Of a stretch of DNA of 64,000 bases, positions 53,391-62,703 are shown in pieces. The stretch lies in contig CAZMXS010000002.1 in the NCBI GenBank assembly GCA_964570325.1, forward strand, positions 92,558 to 156,557, in the 5' to 3' direction. Positions within the stretch are counted from its first letter, which is position 1; every line of letters starts with the position of its first letter. Position numbers and translations under genes: made by a program. The notes below the pieces were generated by a model that did no database searches, was not told the DNA's origin, and was given only the letters and a program-made list of their open reading frames with translations. The DNA comes from CAZMXS01 sp964570325 (GTDB lineage Bacteria; Verrucomicrobiota; Kiritimatiellia; CAIQIC01; CAZMXS01).

Positions 53391-53418
53391 CACTGAACAC
53401 GGATTACTGAATATCGAG
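53391..53418. repeat. 7-nt periodic array (CACTGAA/CACGGAT/TACTGAA/TATCGAG)
   Basis: Four tandem heptamers occur between the trimodular glycosyltransferase and the next glycosyltransferase gene, 13 bases before its ATG. Confidence 0.6.
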
Positions 53419-53431
53419 CGCGAGCAAGAGC

Positions 53432-54901
53432 ATGAGTTCAAGCAAAAGTGAAATAGCGATGCCCCGCGTTGGCGTGGTAATCGTGACGTGGAACAAGAAA
53501 GACTATGTGCTCAAACTGCTCGACAGCCTGTTTTGCAACCCCTACCCCAACTGGCACATCTGGATCGTGGACAACGCCTCCACCGACCAGACGCGCGCGG
53601 CGGTAATCGAACGCTTCCCGCAAGTCACTTACATTTTTAATTCGGTCAATCTCGGCGGAACCGGCGGTTTCAACACCGGCCTGTGCGCGCTGCTGCGGCA
53701 GACCGGGCTCGATTACGTCTGGCTGCTGGACAACGATGTCGAGGTCGAACCGGGCGCGCTGGCGGTGCTGGTCGAGACGCTGGAACGGCGTCCGGATGCC
53801 GCCGTCGCCGGCAGCCACATGATCCAGATGGACCGGCCGGAGATCACCAATGAGATCGGGGCCGATGTGGATCTGGAAAACGCGCGGCTGGTGCTGCGGC
53901 ACTTCGAGTCGCCGGCGTGGTCGCACCGCGACGAGGTCTACGAGGTGGACTACGTCGCCGCGTGTTCGCTGCTCGTGCGCTGGGCGGCGCTGCAACGGGT
54001 CGGCATCTGGGATGATCTGTTCATTCATTATGATGACGTGGACTGGTGCCTGCGAATCAAGGCCGCCGGCTGGAAAGTGCTGGCCTGCGCCGCCAGCCGA
54101 ATCCGGCACATGTCGGCCAACGTCAAACGCGTAACGTGGATTCTGTATTACGATGTCCGCAACATCGTCTACCTGCAACATAAATACCTCGAGTTCCGGC
54201 TGCGGCGTTGGCTGAAATATCTGGCCATGTTCGGCTATTTCGCGATGCGCGACGAACTTGGCGGCAAAAGCTATTACAGCCAGATTGTGGAACTGGCGCT
54301 GATTGATTTCTTTGCCGGTCGGATGGGCAAACGCGACAACCTGCCCGCACTGGAGACACGGCCGTTCCGCGAGACACTGGACCGGTTGCTGGCCGGACCG
54401 ACCGGCACGCGCATCGTCGCCTTTGAACCCGCCCAGCAGCCGGTCTTCACGGCCGCGGACCTGGAAACCGCGCGCCAGCGGGGGATCGCTATTTCCGGCG
54501 TGAGCTATGCGCGCGAGGAGCGCTGCACCGCCCTGCCCGCATCCGCGCCGCGCCGGCGCCTGCCCCCGACCAAGTTTGCGGCGCTCGCGGAACTGCTGCG
54601 CATGGCTTTTCTTCAACCCCGGTCGGATTACTTCATCCTGGACATTGACCATGTTTGCAGCGGGCTATTCGGACTGGCTACGCGCAACATCGTGCTGCGC
54701 GTGGACGACAAGTGCCTGATTGTGCCCGGCGGCTGGGCCCGGGTCGGCGCGGCGCTGCGCTGGCCATTGCGCTGGCTGCGGATCGGCTGGTTCTTCCTTG
54801 TTTTTTTGGTCCAACGTCGCGCCCGCCAGAACGGCGCGGCGCAGACACCGGCGGAATTTGAAAAGAAACTCACGGAGCAGGGATGCGCGCTCGCGGAATA
54901 A
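53432..54901 (+). CDS. Family-2 glycosyltransferase, GlfT2/WbbL-like
   Basis: This 489-residue transferase starts VGVVIVTWNKKDYVLKLLDSLF, then shows VDNASTDQT, the NLGGTGGFNTGL block and catalytic DND in WLLDNDVEVEPG. The acceptor-binding region is IHYDDVDWCLRIKAAGW. The NLGGTGGF block is characteristic of galactofuranosyl- and rhamnosyltransferases. A C-terminal hydrophobic stretch (about 440-460, WLRIGWFFLVFLV) could be a membrane anchor. I take ATG 53432; ATG 53459 is the alternative. It overlaps the next gene by 19 bases. Confidence 0.88.
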   Translation: MSSSKSEIAMPRVGVVIVTWNKKDYVLKLLDSLFCNPYPNWHIWIVDNASTDQTRAAVIERFPQVTYIFNSVNLGGTGGFNTGLCALLRQTGLDYVWLLDNDVEVEPGALAVLVETLERRPDAAVAGSHMIQMDRPEITNEIGADVDLENARLVLRHFESPAWSHRDEVYEVDYVAACSLLVRWAALQRVGIWDDLFIHYDDVDWCLRIKAAGWKVLACAASRIRHMSANVKRVTWILYYDVRNIVYLQHKYLEFRLRRWLKYLAMFGYFAMRDELGGKSYYSQIVELALIDFFAGRMGKRDNLPALETRPFRETLDRLLAGPTGTRIVAFEPAQQPVFTAADLETARQRGIAISGVSYAREERCTALPASAPRRRLPPTKFAALAELLRMAFLQPRSDYFILDIDHVCSGLFGLATRNIVLRVDDKCLIVPGGWARVGAALRWPLRWLRIGWFFLVFLVQRRARQNGAAQTPAEFEKKLTEQGCALAE

Positions 54902-56622
54902 CAAAGCCATTAGCGATATATTATTGGCCGTTTGCGCTTGCGGCATTTGTTTTCCTTTGCGGCGGCGGATTCCCGAGGAATGCCCGCGCGGCGGCATTTG
55001 ACGACGAGGCGCGCGCGATCGGTCTGGTGGCACTGCCGGCCAATGCGCCGGAGCGTGAGTTGATGGAGCAATGCCAGGTGATGCGGAAGATGGATCAGCT
55101 CCGGGGCGGGCTGACCGAACCTGAGAATCCCTTCCAATATGAAACAGCGTTGAACGCCCGGCTGGCGGCCGCCTGGGCCGCGCAGTCCCCTCCGGCGGCG
55201 GGAGAAACAGCCTTCACCGGCGCCGATACCGGGGAACTGAACGATTTCCTCGCGCACCTTCAACCGGGCGCCGTGGTCCGAGTCAGCGCGCCGGCGCTTA
55301 AGTTCGCCGGGACGGTTGCCATCCCGTCCGGTATAACGGTCATCGGCGCGCAGACCGCGATTATTGATGCCACGGCAACCCAGATCATCTTCCTGATTGA
55401 AGGCGCGACCGGCGCGCGACTGGCGGGATTCAACATCGGCGGCGGCCGCGTCGGCGTTTATGTCATGCATTCGCGTTTTTTCGAGCTGGAGGGGCTTAAC
55501 TGCGCCAACTCCGCGCGCGCGATTGTGGTGCAGGGCGCGAGCGAATACGGACGGATTCGGCATTGCGAATCAGTCGGCGCCGCTTTTGGCGGCTTGCTGA
55601 TCGTCGGGCCGACGCGGCGCTTGCTCGTGGAGGAGTGCCGCTTTGCGAATGGCCAGAGCTATTTCAACTGGCACGCGGGCGCGGTCCTGTCGGACACGCC
55701 CTATACCAATCGCCTGCAGGATGAAATGGCCTTCTGCTGGGACGCCGTGGCCACGCCGGTGTTGACGGCCGCGACTAGCGCGCCGGCGGAAATCCTCATT
55801 CGGAACTGCGCGTTCACCGGCAATCATTCGTCGGGGCTCTATCTGGACGGCGGCGCCGGCAACTGCATCGCGGGCAATCGCTTTTTGGATAATGACAAGG
55901 AAGGCCTGTGCCTCGACAACGGCTCCATCTTCAATGTGGTCATCGGCAACACGGTCGCCGGCAACGGCTGGCGGCGGCGCCAAACCGACCAGGATTTGGA
56001 GCGCGATTTCGTGCTCGGATTCGGCCGGATGGCGGACGGCTCGGCCATCGCCAAGGTACCCGGCATTTCCATGGACAACGCCGCCCGCAACTATGTCCTC
56101 GAAAATGTGGTGCGGGAGAACGCCGGCGACGGCATCAAGATGGTCCGCACCTGCTTCCAGAACGTGCTGATGTTCAACAGCCTCATCTCCAATAATCAGG
56201 GCCAGAACGACCGGTTCCATTTCTTCGGGATTCTGCTGGGCAGCGCGCAGCCCGACATCGAAAGCGAACGCGGCGTTTTAAGTTTCCAGCCCTGCCACGA
56301 AAATATCATCGCCCACAACCTCATTTATGGCGCGCACCACTCGGGGGTGCTGCTGGACCGGGGCTGCGCGCACAATGCGATTTGCGAGAACACCATCCAC
56401 GGCTGGCGCTTCGGATTCATCGAATCGGCCGCGACGCAATTCAATCTGACGGTTCCCAACTATCCGACAGACTCGGAAAGCATCATCCTGGCCACGCAGG
56501 TGATTAAAAAATGGAATCGGCACAGCGCCGCGGCGATGGCGCTCGGCGCCGCCATGTTCCTGCTGGGGAACGCCGTTTTGGCGGCCGCCATAATTGTTCG
56601 CCGGCGGGCGAGGCGCGGATGA
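54883..56622 (+). CDS. Secreted right-handed parallel beta-helix protein with C-terminal membrane anchor
   Basis: This 579-residue protein has a signal-like helix (YYWPFALAAFVFLCGGGF) and then a beta-helix (about 130-500) with many short PbH1 turns such as NHSSGLYLDGGAGNCIAGN, NDKEGLCLDNGSIFNVVIGN and ENAGDGIKMVRT. Such folds act on or bind polysaccharides (pectate lyase, AlgG and AlgE epimerases). A C-terminal membrane helix (SAAAMALGAAMFLLGNAVLAAAIIV) with basic residues after it anchors it. The stop overlaps the next ATG as ATGA, so it is translated with an SGNH hydrolase. An epimerase- or lyase-like role on the local glycan is inference. Confidence 0.82.
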   Translation: MRARGITKPLAIYYWPFALAAFVFLCGGGFPRNARAAAFDDEARAIGLVALPANAPERELMEQCQVMRKMDQLRGGLTEPENPFQYETALNARLAAAWAAQSPPAAGETAFTGADTGELNDFLAHLQPGAVVRVSAPALKFAGTVAIPSGITVIGAQTAIIDATATQIIFLIEGATGARLAGFNIGGGRVGVYVMHSRFFELEGLNCANSARAIVVQGASEYGRIRHCESVGAAFGGLLIVGPTRRLLVEECRFANGQSYFNWHAGAVLSDTPYTNRLQDEMAFCWDAVATPVLTAATSAPAEILIRNCAFTGNHSSGLYLDGGAGNCIAGNRFLDNDKEGLCLDNGSIFNVVIGNTVAGNGWRRRQTDQDLERDFVLGFGRMADGSAIAKVPGISMDNAARNYVLENVVRENAGDGIKMVRTCFQNVLMFNSLISNNQGQNDRFHFFGILLGSAQPDIESERGVLSFQPCHENIIAHNLIYGAHHSGVLLDRGCAHNAICENTIHGWRFGFIESAATQFNLTVPNYPTDSESIILATQVIKKWNRHSAAAMALGAAMFLLGNAVLAAAIIVRRRARRG

Positions 56623-57674
56623 AGTGGAAAGCGCTCTTTGGCCGCAGCCTGTTGCTGTTTGGATCGCTGGCCGTTGCTTTCAGCGTCGGCGAGCTTTTTT
56701 TCCGGCATCGCTTCCGCGCCTGGCCATTCGAGCAGCCGTTGAAGCATTTGGACCACCTGACGGAAAAAGACACCGCCTTGCGCTGGCGGTTTTCGCCGGA
56801 AGATGGACGCAACGAATTGGGGCTGAAGAATCGGCCGATCACACCCAAGGATCCCCACACTTTTCGGATTCTGTTGCTGGGCGACTCGTTAATCTGGACC
56901 GGTGAAACCAGCGGCGGGGCGCTCTACTCGCAAGTGGTCGAATCCAACCTCAACGCGCTGGCCCGCGCGCGCGCCCGCCGGTGCGAGGTAATCAACGCCG
57001 GCGTGCCCGGCTACACCACCTGGCAGGAATTGGAATTCCTGCGGCAATACGGATTATCCATGCAGCCCGACCTGGTGGTGCTCGGTTTTGTCTATAACGA
57101 TGTGTTCTGCCCCTACCTGCACCGACCCGTCGAAGGCAACCTCCTGGCTTGGGAACCGACCGCGCGGCTGAACCGATTCGACACGCGCCGCTTCCCGGGC
57201 TTGCTGTTCCAAAAAAGCTACCTGGCCCATGAACTGGCGCGGGTATTCCGCAAGGCGGCCCGTCTGCTCCGCCGCGAACCGACATTCCAATTCGACGCCA
57301 AGGACGATTTTTACCTGGCCTGGTTCGATTATGCCTGGCCGCAAACGGCCGGCCTGTTGCGCCAGATGCGCGATCTGCTGGCCGAACACGGGATCCCGCT
57401 GCAGGTAATGGTCTTTCCGGTCAGCGAGCAGTTGGACGACCGCGCGCTCAAACTGGACCGGCGGCGGGCCCTCTTTCCGGAGCGGAAAATCGGCGCGATT
57501 TGCGCGGAACTGGATCTGCCGTTGTTGAATTATCGCGAAGCCTTGTATGCGGCCGGAGGCACCAATCTTTACGCGGATTATCTCCACCTCAACCGCGCGG
57601 GCAACGACGTGATCGCCGCCGAGTTGACCCGATTTCTGGCGCCGCGTATAGACCTCGGAATCGCGGCTCCTTAA
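56619..57674 (+). CDS. Membrane-anchored SGNH/GDSL-type hydrolase
   Basis: This 351-residue protein has an N-terminal signal-anchor (LLLFGSLAVAFSVGELFF). The SGNH blocks are present: GDS in LLLGDSLIW, the Gly block VINAGVPGYTT, the Asn block VYNDVF, and the catalytic Asp/His pair in DYLHLNRAG near the end. Related proteins (AlgJ/AlgX-like, OafB-like) are O-acetyl transferases or esterases on surface glycans. It is coupled to the beta-helix gene. I infer glycan acetylation or deacetylation. Confidence 0.87.
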   Translation: MKWKALFGRSLLLFGSLAVAFSVGELFFRHRFRAWPFEQPLKHLDHLTEKDTALRWRFSPEDGRNELGLKNRPITPKDPHTFRILLLGDSLIWTGETSGGALYSQVVESNLNALARARARRCEVINAGVPGYTTWQELEFLRQYGLSMQPDLVVLGFVYNDVFCPYLHRPVEGNLLAWEPTARLNRFDTRRFPGLLFQKSYLAHELARVFRKAARLLRREPTFQFDAKDDFYLAWFDYAWPQTAGLLRQMRDLLAEHGIPLQVMVFPVSEQLDDRALKLDRRRALFPERKIGAICAELDLPLLNYREALYAAGGTNLYADYLHLNRAGNDVIAAELTRFLAPRIDLGIAAP

Positions 57675-57760
57675 GGCGCGCCGAAAGCCGACGCAGCGGA
57701 ATGACAATGAAAGCGCCCCCGCTCAAATCGCATTCACCCTTCCAGCCGCACTATTCCCCG

Positions 57761-59425
57761 TTATAGAAACAGCCCCGTGTTTTGATCCCAGAACACCAGC
57801 CAGTACCAGGTATTCCACGATGGCAGCCGAAACTCGTACGTGCCGTCCGAGGTGAACAGCGGCCAATTGTAATCCCACGCTCCGGTCGTCATGTTGACGA
57901 AAATCGGCCAAACCAGGTGGCCCTGCGCGGTCGGAATATATGCGGTGTCCCACGGGATCAGGTCCGCTCGCGATGCGGTCGAACCCGCATTCAAATGCGC
58001 GACAAACCGTCCGTGCTGCGGCGTCCGGATCTGCCCGCACCAGTCGTTGACCGCCCACTGGCCCAACGTGAAATCCCAAACGCCGCACCAGTAGTAGCCA
58101 TCCGGATTCATGTTGGTCACAATCGCTTGATTGGGACCATAGAGAATCTTGTTGCTGACGAACTTCTGCGCCGCGTTATTCCAGATGTAGGTTTGGGTCC
58201 ACTTGTCGGTCAAGTCCAGCGGATAGACCGCCCGCGCCGCCCAGTAAACATCGTACTCGATAAAACGGAGCTTGCGATCCGTGTGGTCGCCGGACACCAA
58301 CAGGTACAGTTTACCGCCCGCGGCGCGCAACCGGCAGTAGCCTTCGGCCGAGTATGGGCGAGCTTGCTGGCAGAAGTGCCACGAGTTTGAATCCCGACAA
58401 AGGTGCGCCATGATGTTGCCATGCGCGCCGTTGTCGTCTATCGGCTGGTCCGGCGAGTTATCCCAAGCGCCATAGAGGCGGTCTGATTCATCCACCGCCA
58501 TGCCACACCCCATCCCGGCACGGGCCATGGCCGACTTGCCGCCGGCGATGACGGCGGTCTGCCACGCGGCGCCAACCTTGCGGCCGTACAGCATGGACGT
58601 GCCCGTGTTATTGGCGTTGTATTTATACATGCCGGCATAGGGATTGCCGCGGCTGTCGAGCACCAGCGCGGTCCAGAACTCCATCTCATAAAGCGTTCCC
58701 GAGTGGTCAATACAGGTGGTCTCCCAGTAGCTGCCGTCGCTGGAGACGGAATACCAGAGACGATGATAGCCCTGGCCGGGGGCGGTCTGGTTGTAAAAAT
58801 CGCCATAGCTGACATGATAGGTATGCCGGGCGCGGTCATAGACAAAGTCAGCCAACCGATGGTGGTTGGCGGCGGGAATGGCGAGCACAGATTGCGTCCA
58901 GCCGCCGGCCAGCGCAGGCTGGAACAGGCGCAGGCTGGAACTCCCCTCGCGGATAAACAACGCCGCGCCGTTCTCGTCCAACTCCATTTTTGAATGCCAG
59001 CCGCCGTTTTCCACAACCGTCACCGCGCCGACCACGCCGCTGTCCACAATGCGGTAAACCAGGCGCGTATCCGGATCCTGGATGTAGCAAAGGTGCACCC
59101 GGCCAGTCGCGCGGTCCACCCGCACGTAGGTGGAAACGGAAGCCAGCCGCCCGTAATTATCAATCACCTGCTGACGCCATACGCCGCCGGTCCGCACCGC
59201 ATAGATCACCTGGCAACGCTCCGCCCCCGGCACCGGCAGAGAGTACAAAACGTGAATGTTACCGGCGGCGTCCAGGTCGAAATCATAGGCAAATATACAC
59301 CGATACACGGGGGTGTCCTCGGAGTCCGCCAACTCATATTCGCTGACGAAGCGCAGATCGGCGCGGGCCGGCGCGATCGCGGCCCAGATCACCGCCAGGC
59401 ATAAACCCAAGATGCGTATTTGCAT
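57761..59425 (-). CDS. Secreted beta-propeller-like protein
   Basis: The protein has 554 residues, signal peptide MQIRILGLCLAVIWAAIAPARA. The first 380 residues contain repeated strands of the form D-x-x-G-x-x-H-V-x-Y (DLDAAGNIHVLYS, DRATGRVHLCYI, DSRGNPYAGMY, DESDRLYGAWD), as in BNR/sialidase-type propellers. The last part contains one or two copies of an aromatic module (YYWCGVWDFTLGQW and WNTWYWLVFWDQNTGLF) that is also found in the small protein at 62704-63021. ATG 59425 is preceded by GGGGGGCGTT; the frame is open four codons earlier. I do not recognise a family. Confidence 0.78.
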   Translation of the reverse strand: MQIRILGLCLAVIWAAIAPARADLRFVSEYELADSEDTPVYRCIFAYDFDLDAAGNIHVLYSLPVPGAERCQVIYAVRTGGVWRQQVIDNYGRLASVSTYVRVDRATGRVHLCYIQDPDTRLVYRIVDSGVVGAVTVVENGGWHSKMELDENGAALFIREGSSSLRLFQPALAGGWTQSVLAIPAANHHRLADFVYDRARHTYHVSYGDFYNQTAPGQGYHRLWYSVSSDGSYWETTCIDHSGTLYEMEFWTALVLDSRGNPYAGMYKYNANNTGTSMLYGRKVGAAWQTAVIAGGKSAMARAGMGCGMAVDESDRLYGAWDNSPDQPIDDNGAHGNIMAHLCRDSNSWHFCQQARPYSAEGYCRLRAAGGKLYLLVSGDHTDRKLRFIEYDVYWAARAVYPLDLTDKWTQTYIWNNAAQKFVSNKILYGPNQAIVTNMNPDGYYWCGVWDFTLGQWAVNDWCGQIRTPQHGRFVAHLNAGSTASRADLIPWDTAYIPTAQGHLVWPIFVNMTTGAWDYNWPLFTSDGTYEFRLPSWNTWYWLVFWDQNTGLFL

Positions 59426-59602
59426 AACGCCCCCCATCGGATAACTATTGCTAGCGGCCTGATATATATAGAATAGCAGATTAGTTGCTGTTTGTTCACC
59501 GTAAAGCTCAAGTTCTGTCCTTTTCCTTGCCGCTGGCGGCGGCGGTGTATATCTTCGCCACCACTTGAGGGAGGATCAGGTTGTCAACGGAAAAACAAAA
59601 CG

Positions 59603-61360
59603 ATGGCGCCGCGCGCGGCGCCCCGTCTGATTAATCAGCCGTCGCACTATATGCCTTCCGCCTTGTCACCGTTTTTTCTGCTGACGCGAACCTGCCAAGT
59701 GCTGCAAAACGAGGGCTGGCGTTCGGTCCTGCGCCGCGCGCGCGCGGTGGCGCTGGCACTGGCCTGCCGCGCGGTCGGGCGCCCGCCGCCGCCACCGCCG
59801 CCTTACACCTACGCGGATTGGATGCGCGACAACGAACCGCGTGCATCCCAGTTAAAGCGCCAACGTCGGGCCGCGTCCGGTCTGGCCTACCAGCCGCTGA
59901 TCAGTTTCGTTGTCCCCGTTTACAACATCGGGCCGGATCATCTGCGCGAAACACTGGACAGCGTTCTGGCCCAGACTTATCCCAATTGGGAACTGTGCAT
60001 CGCGGACGGAGCCTCGACGACCCCCGGTATTCGCCCGCTGCTGGACGAACTGGCGGCGCGCGAACCGCGCGCGCGCGTCCGGCTCCTGGAACGTAACCTT
60101 GGCATCTCCGGTAATTCCAACGCGGCGCTCGAACTGGCTCGCGGCGAGTTTGTCGCGCTGCTTGACCATGACGACCTGATCGCGCCCAACATGCTGTCGG
60201 AGATTGTCGCGCGGCTGAATCGGCAACCGGACACGGACTTGATTTATTTCGACGAAGATCTGCTTTCCGGCGACGGACGCGAACGCTTCCATCCGTGGTT
60301 TAAGCCGGATTGGTCGCCGCACCTGCTCCTGTGTGCCAACTATCTGATGCATGCCTGCTACCGAAGAACGTTGATTCTCGATGCCGGCGGCTTTGATCCC
60401 CGCACCGATGGCGCGCAGGACTGGGATCTTGAATTCCGCTGCGTGGAGCGTACGCAACGGATCGCGCACATTCCGAAAATCCTCTATCATTGGCGCCAAG
60501 TACAGGGCTCGGCGGCATTAAGTTCGGCGGCCAAGCCTTGGGCCTTTGAGCGCCAATTCGGCTGCATTCGCAACCACCTGCTGCGGCTCGGCATCGCCGA
60601 TGCCCAAGTCCAGGGGCCGCGCACTTTCATTTTCCGGATGACCTGGCCGCTGGAAAACCGCCCGGTTAGCGTGTTGGTCATGGATGCCGCCATCCCGCCG
60701 GCGCGGTGGACGGGCGCCAATCAAGCCGAACTGACCAATGTGGAAATCGTATGTATTCCGGGCGCCAACCGGAACGTGGCCGCGCTCAACGCGGCGGCCC
60801 GTAACGCGCGCGGGGAGGTGCTGGTCTTTATCTCCGGGCAACTGACGCCAACCGATAATGACTGGCTGGCGGAGTTGGTGCGCTGGGCCCGCCGGCCGGA
60901 GATCGGCGTGGTAGGGGCTAAAATCCTGAACCCGAATGGAACCATTCAGCATGCCGGCCAAGTCCTCGGGCTCGCCGGCAACTGCGGTCATGTTTTCCAA
61001 CACGCGCCCGATCACTTTTACGGACTCTATGGCTCGGTGGACTGGTATCGCGATCTATCGGTTGTAAGCGGCCTGTGCCTGGCGACGCGGCGCGAGGTAT
61101 TCAACGCGCTGAACGGATTCGACGCGGCGCTCGATGCCCCGACCGCCGCCGCCGACTTTTGCCTGCGAGCGCGCGCGCATGACCTGGGGGTGCTTTACAA
61201 TCCGTTCGCGGTTTTCATGCTCGATGCGCCGCTCGCCGAAATGGCCGTGGCGACGACTGAACGTATCCGAACCGCCATCGAAGCCGGCGATCCATACTAC
61301 AATCCCAACCTGGGACGCCGCGTCCGCATGCCGGACTTCCGTCGGCCCGGCGAAGACTGA
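59603..61360 (+). CDS. Bimodular family-2 glycosyltransferase
   Basis: The 585-residue protein has an N-terminal linker with a run of seven prolines, a complete GT2 module (about 90-320; SFVVPVYNIGPDHLRETLDSV, LLDHDD, IYFDEDLL) and a second module (about 350-580) in which the nucleotide-binding acidic motif is replaced by FISGQL while the rest (VVGAKILNPNGTIQHAGQVLGLAG) is kept. It ends GDPYYNPNLGRRVRMPDF. It is a paralogue of modules 2 and 3 at 50468-53332. Start ATG 59603 has GGAAAAA upstream; the open frame reaches 59492. Confidence 0.87.
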   Translation: MAPRAAPRLINQPSHYMPSALSPFFLLTRTCQVLQNEGWRSVLRRARAVALALACRAVGRPPPPPPPYTYADWMRDNEPRASQLKRQRRAASGLAYQPLISFVVPVYNIGPDHLRETLDSVLAQTYPNWELCIADGASTTPGIRPLLDELAAREPRARVRLLERNLGISGNSNAALELARGEFVALLDHDDLIAPNMLSEIVARLNRQPDTDLIYFDEDLLSGDGRERFHPWFKPDWSPHLLLCANYLMHACYRRTLILDAGGFDPRTDGAQDWDLEFRCVERTQRIAHIPKILYHWRQVQGSAALSSAAKPWAFERQFGCIRNHLLRLGIADAQVQGPRTFIFRMTWPLENRPVSVLVMDAAIPPARWTGANQAELTNVEIVCIPGANRNVAALNAAARNARGEVLVFISGQLTPTDNDWLAELVRWARRPEIGVVGAKILNPNGTIQHAGQVLGLAGNCGHVFQHAPDHFYGLYGSVDWYRDLSVVSGLCLATRREVFNALNGFDAALDAPTAAADFCLRARAHDLGVLYNPFAVFMLDAPLAEMAVATTERIRTAIEAGDPYYNPNLGRRVRMPDFRRPGED

Positions 61361-61528
61361 ACCCATGGCGCTCCCGTCCGCTGGACAGACTGGGGACAAG
61401 CCAAGGTCCAATCCCACGCTTGCGCCCACGCGGAGCTGTGCGCCGCGGGAGCGGGCGGAAGCCAACCGGGCCTGGCACCCCGCCCTGCCCAACCGGCGCG
61501 AATGCATCCGGCGTCCTGGGGCGGGTAA

Positions 61529-61551
61529 GTCCGCTCCAAACTGGAGCGGAC
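61529..61551. terminator. Perfect hairpin between convergent genes
   Basis: GTCCGCTCCA (61529-61538) and TGGAGCGGAC (61542-61551) form a 10-bp stem with a 3-nt loop between the glycosyltransferase and the coiled-coil methyltransferase. There is no T tract on either side, so it may act as a bidirectional attenuator rather than a true intrinsic terminator. Confidence 0.5.
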
Positions 61552-61600
61552 GACGCATCGGATTATGCGCTTTTCGAGTAAGCGGGAAGAGGATGGGCGG

Positions 61601-62542
61601 CTAATGGAACCAGCCGCGAATCTTTTGCATCTTCTGCCAGGCGGGGTCATTTTCAATCTGTTTCAGACGCGCAGCCAACTCATCCATCCGTTGCTGATGT
61701 TCCGCCAGCGTTCGCTGGAGTTCCGTTAATTGCCGCTCCCGCTCCTGAATCATTACATCGCGCGCCTGGATCATTTGATCGCGCGCCACCACCATCTGAT
61801 CCCGCTCAACAATCATCTGGTCGCGCGCCACCACCATTTCCTGCCGCTCCGCCACTGCTTTTTCAAATAGATCCGCGCGGCCGCGCGCTTCTTGCAACGC
61901 CGCGCGCAAGTCCGTGTTTTCCTTCCACAGCCGCCAGAACTTGCTCTCATAACGGCGGACGACGGACGGTAACGGCAGATCGGCGCGGCGGAAAAGGATC
62001 GCCCACGGCGTGAGGAAAAAGGCGTCGAAATCCACGTCGCGCAGGAATCCGCGGCGCGCGAACAGCTCCGCCCACGCCTCCACTGGCTTGAGATTCACAT
62101 GACTGGGGTCGCGAAACTCATCCGGCGTCGAAGAAAGCAGAATCGCTGCCGTATGCGCGCAAAGATTGTCTATGGCCTTCTCCGCATCCGCCGGCTCAAG
62201 ATGTTCCAGCACTTCGATGCAGACAATCAAATCATAATGGCGCGGCAGGTCTTCCGTGAGCGAAGCCACCTTGCAAAAAGGCCGGACATCCTCCCGCACG
62301 CGGCTGATGGCGTAGTCGGAAATGTCCACGCCGTGAGCATCCACGCCGCGATCGCGCAAAGCCGCAACCAGCAAACCCATGGCGCAACCGGCGTCCAATA
62401 CACTTTTCGGCTGCAGCCCCTGGACAATCCGATCCGCCACGCCAGCCAGAAAATTCCGGATCCGCTCATCCTGTTCGTAGGAAACCGGACCATCCACGGT
62501 GCCGTAGGCGCGGTAGTAATCGCGGTCATATTTCGTGCTCAT
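61601..62542 (-). CDS. SAM-dependent methyltransferase with C-terminal heptad-repeat coiled coil
   Basis: This 313-residue protein has a class I methyltransferase domain (about 1-190): SVLDAGCAMGLLVAAL, GVDIS and VCIEVLEHLEP. Residues about 205-300 are a coiled coil, including near-identical heptads (MVVARDQ, MIVERDQ, MVVARDQ, MIQARDV, MIQERER) encoded by a 21-bp DNA repeat at 61756-61840. Such WbdD-like methyltransferases with a coiled coil set polysaccharide chain length. WbdD as a model is inference. It is convergent with the bimodular glycosyltransferase. Confidence 0.87.
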   Translation of the reverse strand: MSTKYDRDYYRAYGTVDGPVSYEQDERIRNFLAGVADRIVQGLQPKSVLDAGCAMGLLVAALRDRGVDAHGVDISDYAISRVREDVRPFCKVASLTEDLPRHYDLIVCIEVLEHLEPADAEKAIDNLCAHTAAILLSSTPDEFRDPSHVNLKPVEAWAELFARRGFLRDVDFDAFFLTPWAILFRRADLPLPSVVRRYESKFWRLWKENTDLRAALQEARGRADLFEKAVAERQEMVVARDQMIVERDQMVVARDQMIQARDVMIQERERQLTELQRTLAEHQQRMDELAARLKQIENDPAWQKMQKIRGWFH

Positions 62543-62602
62543 TCTGCCTGTTTAATATGAATATCACGACCCGTTGTCACGTCCAAGTTGATGAAAGAGG
62601 AC

Positions 62603-62631
62603 TTGTTCAATGCCGTGCTTTGTAGGATAAT
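62603..62631 (+). promoter_or_regulatory. Possible sigma-70 promoter of the small secreted protein gene
   Basis: GATAAT (62626-62631) lies 17 bases after TTGTTC (62603-62608). The -10 matches five of six bases, the -35 only three. The leader of about 65 bases ends with AGGAGGA at 62692-62698. Confidence 0.4.
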
Positions 62632-62703
62632 AACCGTGAATAAAAGCGTAAGTATGAGCTGGCCCACAAGCTGGGTAGTGATTGGTCATACAGGAGGAAT
62701 ATC

